Positions 12,838 to 21,421 of a stretch of 64,000 nt of DNA are shown here, piece after piece. Both the position numbers and the translations under genes were made by a program. The notes below the pieces were generated by a model that was given only the letters and a program-made list of their open reading frames with translations, ran no database searches and had not been told where the DNA came from. Positions within the stretch are counted from its first letter, which is position 1; each line of letters opens with the position of its first letter. This DNA is from Plectosphaerella cucumerina (taxonomy: Eukaryota; Ascomycota; Sordariomycetes; Glomerellales; Plectosphaerellaceae), in the NCBI GenBank assembly GCA_020746995.1, contig JAGPXD010000002.1, positions 6,882,001-6,946,000 on the forward strand. Reading direction: 5' to 3'.

Positions 12838-13129
12838 TTGTGCTGCGAGTATCTGGCCGACTGCGGGAGGCTGTTACCTTGTCGTGGTCGGGAGCAATTG
12901 ATGCGATTAAATCGGTGGTGTGGATCAGCGGTCGTCGCGTGAAGCGCCCATCTCTGAGTGGGAGACGCGCCATCGCGAAGTCTGTCGCCAGGTCACGTGA
13001 TGCATCGGCCATGGCCAAAGATTTCGCCTCGGAAGCCACGACAACACAGAAACAGTGCAGAAGAAATGAGCCAACTAATATTATGGTATAATCCCCTACT
13101 ATCGTCGTCCCTCATGCAAAAAAGCGGCG

Positions 13130-14255
13130 TTAGGCCGTCTTGTTCGCATTCTCCTTCTTGACGATAGCCTCCAGCTTGTTCAGCTCGAACCTGCGATACG
13201 TGATCTGGTCCAGAAGCCACTCGCCGAAGAAGAACCTAGCCAGCCAAATCTGCGTCGACAGCCCGCCAGCCCAGAACCAGTTCCTCGCGCCGCCGAGCAG
13301 GCCACCGAACCACCCGTTCCCTCGGATGACCTCGGCCACGAGGGTGCGCGCAAAGGTCTGCGTGTCCATGGTGCCGTTCTGCTGCGAAAAGCGCACAGTC
13401 TTGTAGAAGATGTCCTGGATGCGCTGGTAGATGGAGTCCGCCGGGAGCACCCAGGGGTAGTTGGAGCCTTCGCTCTTGACGGTGCCGGTCATGGAGACGA
13501 TGACGCGGACGCCGAAGGGGCGCAGTTCCTGGCGCAGAGTGCGGGAGTAGGCGTTGAGGGCGCCCTTGGACGAGGCGTATATGCTCCTGAAGATGTAGGG
13601 GCTTACGGCCGACAGCGAGCTAATCATGACGATGGTGCCGCGGGTGGCGATGAGAAGTGGCGCAAAGGCCTGGACGGTGGCCATGACGCCGAAGACGTTG
13701 GTCTCGTAGGTGGCGCGGACCTCGTCTAGGTCAATGTCTGTTGCTGGGATGGTGTACCGCTTGCCACTGGAGGTGTCAGCTACATGGCACCCGACATCCC
13801 CTCCCTGGAGTGTCTAATCTTACGCATTGTTGACCAGAATGTCAAGACGGCCGCCTGTCAGGTCCGCAACACTGTTTCTGCATGCCTCGATGGATTGACT
13901 CTTGGTAACATCCAGCTCGAGCGTGGTCATACCCTGCTCCTTGAGCTCGCCGAGTAGCTCAGGGCGACGAGCGGTCGCGATGACATGGTAGCCTTGGGAT
14001 GTCAACTGACAGCACTCAGGGGTCACGAGAGCTTCAAGTCATACCCTTGGCATGGAATTCCCTTGCCAGCTCATAACCGATACCGCCAGGCGTGCACCTA
14101 GTAGCTTCTCAGTAACATCCTTGGGTGGTTGGGGCATCTAGCTCAACAAGTCCGTGCTATCGGCCGAGACTCGGGCTTCACAAAAATGGCTAGCTGGAGG
14201 GATTGACTAACCCGGTGATAAGGGCGGTCTTGCTGGTTGTGGCGGGAGTAGGCAT
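13130..14255 (-). CDS. Ayr1-like short-chain dehydrogenase/reductase
   Basis: SDR enzyme most similar in pattern to NADPH-dependent 1-acyldihydroxyacetone-phosphate reductase (Ayr1), which makes lysophosphatidate on lipid droplets/ER. Minus-strand exons start at MPTPATTSKTALITG; the splice gives ITGCTPGGIGYELAREFHAKG, the TGxxxGIG cofactor motif with the extra Cys-x-PGG seen in Ayr1-type proteins. Next come QGYHVIATARRPELLGEL, DILVNNA, the catalytic ISSLSAVSP...YASSKGAL (Ser, YxxxK), and a C-terminal hydrophobic, Trp-rich segment (about GNGWFGGLLGGARNWFWAGG) that may bind lipid droplets. The protein is roughly 290-300 residues in four exons. The substrate is an inference from motif resemblance; many fungal SDRs share it. 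Confidence 0.8.
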
Positions 14256-15095
14256 TGTGATCGATTTGAAAGGCTACCTTTGTATTGAAGTTGTGAGGTT
14301 GAAGCGGGAATGCTGTCCACCGTTGCTCTTGGAGCTTCAGGGTGCCGAGGTTCAGTTGAGCTCCTCATGCCTCACCTCACATGTTCTGAAGCTACGCTGA
14401 TGACTAAGGTAAGATGAGAAGACCACACGTGACGACCCTGATTGTGACCCCTGTCCTCACGGAGAAAGGGTCTCTTTCGCGATAACAACTGCCAGCAATC
14501 CTCATTTTGTCTCGTTGACGACAGGACCTTATCCGCGACCACGTCCCTCGCGTTGCCGCGCACGCATCGTGGCAGTGCTGCTGTGCCGCTCGGCTCATCG
14601 GGTATTCTCAATCACCAACTTGCCAGCCAAGGGCCAAGAACCCGTCGGATTTGCCAGGATCCAAAAGGCAGCAAATGCTGAGAGATTGTCTACAACCGGT
14701 GATGGTCCATTGGTGTCGCGCGCATGACATCAGAGTCTTGGCCATTCTTTTATCTGATCTCGGTTTAGCGCCATCTGCAGGCGCAGGTCGATCCTACGGC
14801 TCCTTCGGTGGCTTGGCTTCACCGGAAGACATCAACCTACAATGTTGACTGGATGCATGCAACGCTGATATCCAAGGCACGGCTTGGGTGCTGGCAGTTG
14901 CCAATCCTCTAGCAGGACGGCCATCTGCCGCTTTTATTCCATATCAAGATGAACACTCCGTCTCAGATGTCCCTCATCGGTCATCTCATCTCATCGCCAG
15001 CCCATCGCTCCAAACGACCGTCTTGAAGACCTGCCGCCTAGAACGACTGCCCCGGCCCACTCACCTGTTCGTGTAACTCGGTTGGTCTGCCCATC
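14256..15095. other. Divergent intergenic region, reductase / Zn2Cys6 regulator
   Basis: An 840-base gap between divergent genes, expected to hold both promoters. Short open frames on both strands lack coding character. No repeat or obvious regulatory palindrome was seen. Confidence 0.45.
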
Positions 15096-17022
15096 ATGCT
15101 TGTGGACGCATCGAAGCCCTGCTGGGCTTGCCGCAAGGGCCGTCTGATCTGCGACTTCACCAAGCCAGCATGCAAAAAGTGCCAGACCCGCGGAACAGAG
15201 TGTCCTGGCTACGATGCCAAGCCCCTTGTCTGGATTCCAAACGGCACCGTCAAGTCCAAGCGGCGGAAGAACGACAAAAATCAGCCTGCTGCCAAGCCCA
15301 AGAAGCAGCCCGAGCCTGAGAAGCAGGTTGAGCTGGAGGAGCCGAAGAAGCAGAATTTGCCCAAGAAGAAGGAGTCACAGCAAGTTGAGCCTCAAGACCT
15401 GGAAGCCGCTTCAGAGACAAGCAATGCCATGATCGAGCAGCCTGCTCGCCTGCTAGCGAAGCGTGTCAAGCTCAAGGCTGATCTGGTGATTCTTTCTTAC
15501 GAGGTCGTCGAGTATCGTAAGTACAGGCAGTCGCCCTACAGCCTATCTGCGGCGTGCTTGGTGGCGTCGCCGATGATCACCAGACTGCTAACATATTTCC
15601 CAATCTACCTTAGTCAATGTCAGGATTTCTCCTAATGCGGTAGCCGCCAGCGATGGTCCTGAGAATCCCTACCGCTTCCCCGCAGAAGTCGCCTCGTTTC
15701 TACCCTTTTCCATGCTCTACACTCTCTCCTGCGTTGCTCTGAGCCATCGCATCTTTCAATTACAGCCCGGCGAGCATCGCAGCGCTTTGACGATGCGTTT
15801 CCAAGAGCACAGAGGCGCAGCTATCCGTGCCATCTCTGGAGGCATCCAGGAACAGGCCGACCAGGTCAACGACGAGACCCTCTTCAGCGTGCTCACATTT
15901 CTGCTCTCCGAGGTGTCTGGGCCTCAGGCGCAGACAATCGTCTCGCCGACCCTCTCGGTGGACGGCAGTAGGGAGTCCTCGCCCGAGTCCGTCGACGATG
16001 AGCCCCCTCCTGCAGCAGCCTCGAGCTGGCGACAACATGTTGACGGCGCGGCTGCCATCATCGAAATGAGAGGCGGGCTTCCTGAGCTCGTCGTCACGAG
16101 ACCCTCCCTCAAGCCACTTCTTACCTACTTCATCGTGTAAGCCTTGTGAACGATCATGGGATTGTAGACCGTTAGCTGACGGGATGATAGCGTGGATGTG
16201 ATGAGCGGCACAACCTCACCACCACTTGGGCCCAAGAAGGCGCGACGCCAGCTAGAGATTTTGAGCGTCTTGCCCATGATCTACGGCGACGGCTTGTTGA
16301 CCTCCAACCCATGTCCGCCAGAACTGTTCGCCTTGATCATCCGCATCAACCACCTCCGCTCCGTCCTGAAGGCCACCCCAGTCCCGGCAGACTCCTTCAT
16401 GCCATCAGTAACAGAGCTCCTGAACCAAGTGACGTCCTTCTCCCCAGACATCTGGGCTGCGAAAACCGCCGCTTCCCAAGCCATCAGCTCGTCATCGTCC
16501 CGGATCGAAGAACTAGATGCCGTCCCTGAGCCGGCACAACCAGGCGGCGCCGCAAGATACGCCCAGTCGAGGGAGTTCCTGAACTGGCGTCGGCTGGCAA
16601 CGGTGTACAAGTCTTCTACCGCTCTCTACTGCATTCTGTCCCTAATCGGGTCGGAGACATCGATGCCGGGCAGCGCGAGCAAGGCGGATCCCCTCGAACT
16701 AAAGGCGCTCTTCCAGCGGACACTGAGCCAGAATCTCAGAGAGCTATGCATCGCCCGGGAGACGAGGAGCGACCAGATGCGCAGGCTCGTCATGTGGCCA
16801 CTGGCCATTGCAGGAACACAGCTGGAGAAGGGCCACGACCAAATGAAGGACCTGGTACGCCGCGAATTGCATTGGCAGAGCGTGGAGCTCGGCACGTCTA
16901 CCCCGCTGGTAATACGGGAGTTCCTCGAGCGTCTCTGGGCCCACGGTCCAGAGGTTGACCCTGAGATGCACCGCACGGCCTGGGATGCTATGTTTGATAA
17001 GCCGTATGCGTTTGCTGTGTGA
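15096..17022 (+). CDS. Zn(II)2Cys6 transcription factor with Fungal_trans_2 domain
   Basis: Fungal transcriptional regulator. The zinc cluster lies at residues 9-36 with spacing C-X2-C-X6-C-X6-C-X2-C-X6-C (CWACRKGRLIC then ACKKCQTRGTEC), followed by basic KSKRRKNDK and a long Lys/Glu/Pro linker to about residue 130. After an intron near 15515-15612 the protein continues with NPYRFPAEVASFLPFSMLYT, QHVDGAAAIIEMRGGL, SLKPLLTYFIV, a second intron near 16138-16191, then DVMSGTTSPPLG; this order matches the Fungal_trans_2 (PF11951) family. The end is MFDKPYAFAV. The target genes are unknown; no metabolic cluster sits next to it, so context gives no clue. Intron edges are approximate. Confidence 0.85.
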
Positions 17023-17382
17023 TATAGGGCACGAATAGCTCGAACATACCAGAATGCAGAAGATTGCCCAGACAGTCCTACCTCCTTGGATTGTGCCCAG
17101 GCCCCGGGCTCCGTGGATTCTTGGCCACCTCCCAAAGAGGAAGTAAAAGTGTTGGAAGCCTCCCGGGCGACAGTGGAGCCATAAGGCTGGCATTGCGGCA
17201 CAGTTCAGGCCCTCGCATATTGCCCTGGTAGAATGCATTGAAGAAGTGGTCCCTTGTTCCTCAAATCAAGCCAACCGAGAGGTGCTGGCTTGACTCTATT
17301 ACTTCAAAAGCTCAGCTACCATGTCTTCTGTTCCAGCCGAGCCTTACCACCATCATCTTCAATCATTCACACTGATCCCATC
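17023..17382. other. Intergenic region
   Basis: Short gap between the regulator and the truncated deiminase-like gene, both on the plus strand. It holds the regulator's 3' flank and the next gene's promoter. Nothing else is recognisable. Confidence 0.4.
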
Positions 17383-18239
17383 ATGTATCGAAACATGCAC
17401 CCTGCCACCACCACCGTTCTCAACTTCGTCCTTCACATGAACAATGGGATCATCGAGGCTTCTCTCAAACCTCACATAGGCGACATGGACTCGGCCGGTG
17501 ACGCCTCACCCCACGGTCAAGAACAACCACGCATGTGGGACTCTGCACACGGTGTCGTTCTCATACCGGCCATGCCTTCCCTTGATAGACGTCCTTCGGG
17601 AGAGAGTAGCAGCAGTTCAGCATCCCCCGAGACAGCATCGCTTGAAGATGTCGGCCACTTGAACTCACCAGAGCTCGCGGCTTCCTTGAAGACCCTCCAT
17701 CTCAACGTCTCCGACGCTGCAACAGGGCACATCCATTTGGAACCGGAAGCGGCTGCACAAAGCGCTCGGATCTTTGCCCGAAACCACGCTTTCGAAGAGA
17801 GCTCTCCTCGCGGGTGGATCCTTGTTAGGAAGAGCAGCATCTTCACACCTGCCTCGATCCGCAGCGGCATTGAGCTTCGCATCGACATCAGAGACTCTTT
17901 CACCACCTCGGCGGTCTGGGACAGTCACGCCAGTATTCGTTTCGAGGTAACCGACATGGGAGTAACACAGTCAGACTCTATCGCTGCCCGCAGGGCCCCT
18001 GTGCTGGTGCCTCAGGAGTTGGCGGATCAAGACATGGGCGCCGAACCAAAACCCTGGCAGATTGGACTCGCAAACTATGCAAGGTACGACAGTACTAAAC
18101 AAGCCGAGTTGACAAGATGTAAGCTAACAGCACTTGGCTAGACCAACGACAATGGGAAGTAGGGGTTCTTCCAGCTCATCTACACGGCCGAGACAGGGTC
18201 TTGCGGAGTTCCCGCCGCGTTTTGGCTGCAGTTGAGGCC
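17383..18239 (+). pseudogene. Truncated protein-arginine-deiminase-like gene, catalytic domain missing
   Basis: The readable frame resembles the N-terminal half of fungal protein-arginine deiminases: GVVLIPAMPSLDRR, then LKTLHLNVSDAATGHI, SARIFARN, ILVRKSSIFTPASIRSGIEL, and WDSHASIRFEVTDMG...SDSIAARRAPVLVP. In intact family members the last block (DSV.LRVAPVLTHHH) leads directly into the catalytic PAD domain of several hundred residues with Asp/His/Cys active-site residues. Here it leads instead into about 40 unrelated residues, a probable intron (about 18084-18139, with a CTAAC branch site), and a short tail ending before 18240. A signal peptide and the calcium-like DxNxDG segment of the family are also not seen. 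The alignment is from memory of the family pattern. It could be a decayed gene or a short expressed derivative; the start at 17383 is the first ATG in a Met-rich leader. Confidence 0.5.
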
Positions 18240-18769
18240 GTCTCTTTCTTAATTCGGGGTCCGAGTGGTGACTCCGGAGTCGGTGGAAGTGGGTGGAAGT
18301 GGAGTTCTCGACTCAATATCGCCCCAACAGGGATAGAAAATCTCATCTGTCTGTTTCTCGAATGCATGTGGTGAAATTTTCGCAAACGGTAAAAAAAAAT
18401 CTAGCGCGAGACTAGTTGCAATCATGAGGTGGCGTCAACAAAACATCAAAAATTTGCCTGGGTATTGAGAAACTTGGGGTGCGGTGGTGAGCTTCGTGGA
18501 AATTCAGGGGGTACAGACTGGGCGTCCTAGAGGCTTCGGTGTGTTCGCCCTTCACCGAAACGACCCACACTGCGACCCCATAATAATGCATCCCAATTAG
18601 CCAATCACCTCACCAACCTCCTCCAACCAAAAAAAGTTTCCCAAGCTCGAGAAACCTCAGTTGCGTCCATCACGAATCGACCACCTACGCCGAGAACAAC
18701 CACCAACGTCAGTCCGACACCGCCAACCCTTCAATCACCCCAGTCAACCCCCCCAAAACAACCGCTACC
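18240..18769. other. Promoter region of NOP10
   Basis: About 530 bases without a gene. It contains A-runs at about 18392 and 18630 and a C-rich leader from about 18660 to the NOP10 start. No other feature was recognised. Confidence 0.45.
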
Positions 18770-19050
18770 ATGCATCTGATGTACATTGAGGGCGAGGACG
18801 GCAACCGCGTCTACTCGCTGAAGAAGGTCCTCGACGGCAAGGTCACCAAGTCCGCGCACCCTGCCCGCTTCTCCCCCGACGACAAGTACTCCCGCCAGAG
18901 GGTCACCCTGAAGAGGCGATTCGGTCTCCTCCTCACCCAGCAGAGTAGGTTCATCTTTGAGCCCATGCGAGACCGCGCGGAACCCCGCAGGACATCTTCA
19001 GAGCAAGCGCTGACTAGACCACTACAGAGGACAAGGAGGCCGCCCACTAA
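18770..19050 (+). CDS. NOP10: H/ACA snoRNP subunit Nop10
   Basis: Small core protein of H/ACA ribonucleoproteins, which guide pseudouridylation of rRNA and help rRNA processing in the nucleolus. Exons 18770-18944 and 19028-19050 join in phase to 65 residues, starting MHLMYIEGEDGNRVYSLKKV and containing the highly conserved KSAHPARFSPDDKYSRQRVT. The second exon adds only KDKEAAH before the stop, making it slightly longer than yeast Nop10 (58 residues). The short last exon is easily missed: without the splice the frame would run on to 19549 as unrelated sequence. It converges on NOB1, another ribosome-biogenesis gene. Confidence 0.95.
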
Positions 19051-19449
19051 ACGCGATCGATTCTCGGGACGCGAACAGCTTAGAGGCAGCCGGACCAGTC
19101 CGACGGACGATGGAAATCAGGGACTCGCAGCCAAAGACGGCGATGGGCTCTTTGTGACACCCTTCCGGTGTCCGACGGCCAACGGGACAGGAACAGCCTA
19201 CGGGTGTACAAGTTTTCACATCTTTTTTACCACGGCGTTGGGGGTTTCGCATGAAATGGACGGAGTTTCGAGTCGTCAAACCGCCGCAATGCAAAGCGCG
19301 GCAAGGGCTTGGGAAAGTCAAATCAAATGTGCCGCCCGAGGCCGATCCTCGGGCATGTTTCTTTTTTGGAAAACCGTTCTAATCATGGTATCATCATGCC
19401 GTTGCTGTGCTTCCGGTGACCCTGTCCTGCTCCCAGTCTATGCCCTCGT
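19051..19449. other. Convergent 3' region, NOP10 / NOB1
   Basis: About 400 bases between two convergent stop codons; it should contain both 3' UTRs and polyadenylation sites. Nothing else is recognised. Confidence 0.5.
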
Positions 19450-20829
19450 TCAAGCCCGCGCCTTGCGGCCGTTGACGTTGCGCCCGGGTCCCAGCCGGAC
19501 CTTGCCGTTGGCGGCGGTGCGCTCGCCCGTCAGCAGGTTCGGGAGGTAGTCCTCGTCCATGATGTCCCTCTTCCTCTCCCTGTGCTTCTGGCCCATGGCC
19601 CGCTCGTACTCCTTCTGGTCCTCGGCCAGCATGAGCTTCGTGCCCCAGCCGTTCTTGCCGCCGGTATTCTTGGTCGCGAGCTTGCCGCTGGCCGAGCCGG
19701 CGACCGGCTTGGGGATGCTGTAGACGTTGCCACGCGTGTTCCACTGGAAGTTGCGCTTCAGATGCAGGTTGAAGGTGCCGTCATCGTTTGTCGTGCAGGA
19801 CACGCGCGTGAGCGTAGGCTGGCCGCAGCGGGGGCAGAACTGCCTGTCCATCTGCTTGCAGATCTGGAAGCAGCCGTGGCACCGCAGGACCCAGTTCTTG
19901 ATCTGTGTGATGCGCGACATGGAAGGCGCCAGCAGGTTGAGGCCGATGCGCAGCGCCACGTTCTGCATGGCGTAATCGGATGTGAGCAGAGCGACCTTCA
20001 GGGAGATGGCCTCTGTTGTGGGCATGTTCTCCTTCTTGGCCTTGTCCTGGTGCTTCTTAAGGTTGACCGGTGTGATCCAGCCATCATCCGAGTCCTCAGC
20101 GTCATCCTGTGCAGCAGCCTCCTCAGGTGCGCTGGCCTCCTCGGTGGCAGCAGGGGCTTGTGTCTCGGGCGCTGGCTCGGGCGCGCTCTCGGGCTCTGCA
20201 ATGTCAAGCTTCTCCAGAGACTCGCTGACCTCAACAGCAGCAGTCTCAGCCTCGGGCGTCGTCTCGGCCTTCTTCTCGTTCTTCACTGCACCCTCCGGCG
20301 TTGCGGCCTCTTCAACTGGTGTGGGTTCCTCCGTCTTCTCGGGCGCAGCCTCTCCCTCTTGGCCAGGGGGCTTGCCGTTGATGGTCTTCTGTCCGGGGTC
20401 CTTGCGTAGCCTCCAGTCGCCACCGTTCTGTTCAACCTCCAGCTCGTACGTCAAGGCGAGAAGGTGAATATCGGGCCGACTCATAACCTCCAAATCTCCG
20501 GTTTTCCGTGCAAAGTCGGTGATGAACTTGATGCTGGCGGCACGAGGAGTGCGCAGCTTGACGAAGGGCATAAGGGTCGTCTGGACCCGGGTGCGTGTGT
20601 CGACATCGCGGATCTCCTCGAGGATGGACGGGAGCATGTACAGCTCGTCGGCTTGGGCGATAAGGGTGCTGACCGGGGGGTCGTTCTTGATCAGCGGGCC
20701 CGTGTCGAGGCAGATGCTGCGAATGGGTTTCGTCGTCTCGCCTGCATCTGCGACCGGTGCGGCCGGGGCATCCGCGGCAGCGGCGGCAGCGGCGGCGGGA
20801 GAGTCCCGCGTGACGTCTTCGGCGGACAT
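19450..20829 (-). CDS. NOB1: 20S pre-rRNA endonuclease Nob1
   Basis: PIN-domain nuclease that cuts 20S pre-rRNA at site D to make mature 18S rRNA in late pre-40S particles. A single exon of 459 residues begins MSAEDVTRDSPAAAAAA (poly-Ala from GCN repeats). The PIN domain follows at about residues 40-150 with SICLDTGPLIKNDPP (first catalytic Asp), LEEIRDVDTR and RPDIHLLAL. A long acidic Glu/Pro/Ala-rich insert (about 155-280) precedes VNLKKHQ, then the second part of the PIN/NOB fold (LLTSDYAMQNVALRIGLNLL) and the zinc ribbon CHGCFQICK...FCPRCGQPTL. The C-terminus carries NPGG-like NTGGKNGWGTKLMLAEDQKE, typical of the family. An in-frame ATG 70 codons upstream is judged UTR because conservation starts at MSAEDV. 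Confidence 0.95.
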   Translation of the reverse strand: MSAEDVTRDSPAAAAAAAADAPAAPVADAGETTKPIRSICLDTGPLIKNDPPVSTLIAQADELYMLPSILEEIRDVDTRTRVQTTLMPFVKLRTPRAASIKFITDFARKTGDLEVMSRPDIHLLALTYELEVEQNGGDWRLRKDPGQKTINGKPPGQEGEAAPEKTEEPTPVEEAATPEGAVKNEKKAETTPEAETAAVEVSESLEKLDIAEPESAPEPAPETQAPAATEEASAPEEAAAQDDAEDSDDGWITPVNLKKHQDKAKKENMPTTEAISLKVALLTSDYAMQNVALRIGLNLLAPSMSRITQIKNWVLRCHGCFQICKQMDRQFCPRCGQPTLTRVSCTTNDDGTFNLHLKRNFQWNTRGNVYSIPKPVAGSASGKLATKNTGGKNGWGTKLMLAEDQKEYERAMGQKHRERKRDIMDEDYLPNLLTGERTAANGKVRLGPGRNVNGRKARA

Positions 20830-21421
20830 GGTGTTCAGGAACAGAGTTCGAGGTGATTTCGGATCGGTTGAAGAACTCGGTATCTCAAATTGGGCGGGTT
20901 GGAATGATTTCGACCTGCGCTTCACTTGCCGATTTTTCGTTTGGCGGGGGTGGGGGTTAAATGTGCAGATAAGATAAGCCGACATGGAGGGGTTCCTGGT
21001 CTTCAAGGTGTCGGGACGCACGTGACAGCCTGTTGACAACGCCCCTTTGCGGTCGCTGTGGTCATGAAAACTTCGCTGACAGAATTTGATCGCTTCTCGA
21101 TAATGCAGAGTACAGGATGATGTTGGATGTATGTCGTGTTGTAGCAGCGGGCCCTAGAAAGTAGTTGTGAGTCCGAAGGCTTCATGCGACATGCACAGAG
21201 TGCACCCAGGCTGCGAAGACAACAAGTGCTGATAACCTCTTCAAGAAGTCAGATCCTTGTAGGATCGACATGCTGTGTCATATTGTATGTAGGCTCGCTG
21301 TGACAGGGAATGCGCCAACTCCGAACCCGCAATGGCAAATGAACCCACCATCCACCGATCATTCGATTGTAGTCAGAGCTGCTCGCGTTGAACTCATGCC
21401 AGACGTAAGTTTCGTTGTAGA
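20830..21421. other. Intergenic region, NOB1 promoter and upstream gene's 3' flank
   Basis: About 590 bases between two minus-strand genes. No structure beyond expected promoter and 3' UTR was recognised. Confidence 0.45.

Noticed and set aside
20830..21039. 70-codon in-frame extension of NOB1
   Set aside because: The added sequence has no conservation signal and the family start MSAEDV fits; it reads as leader.
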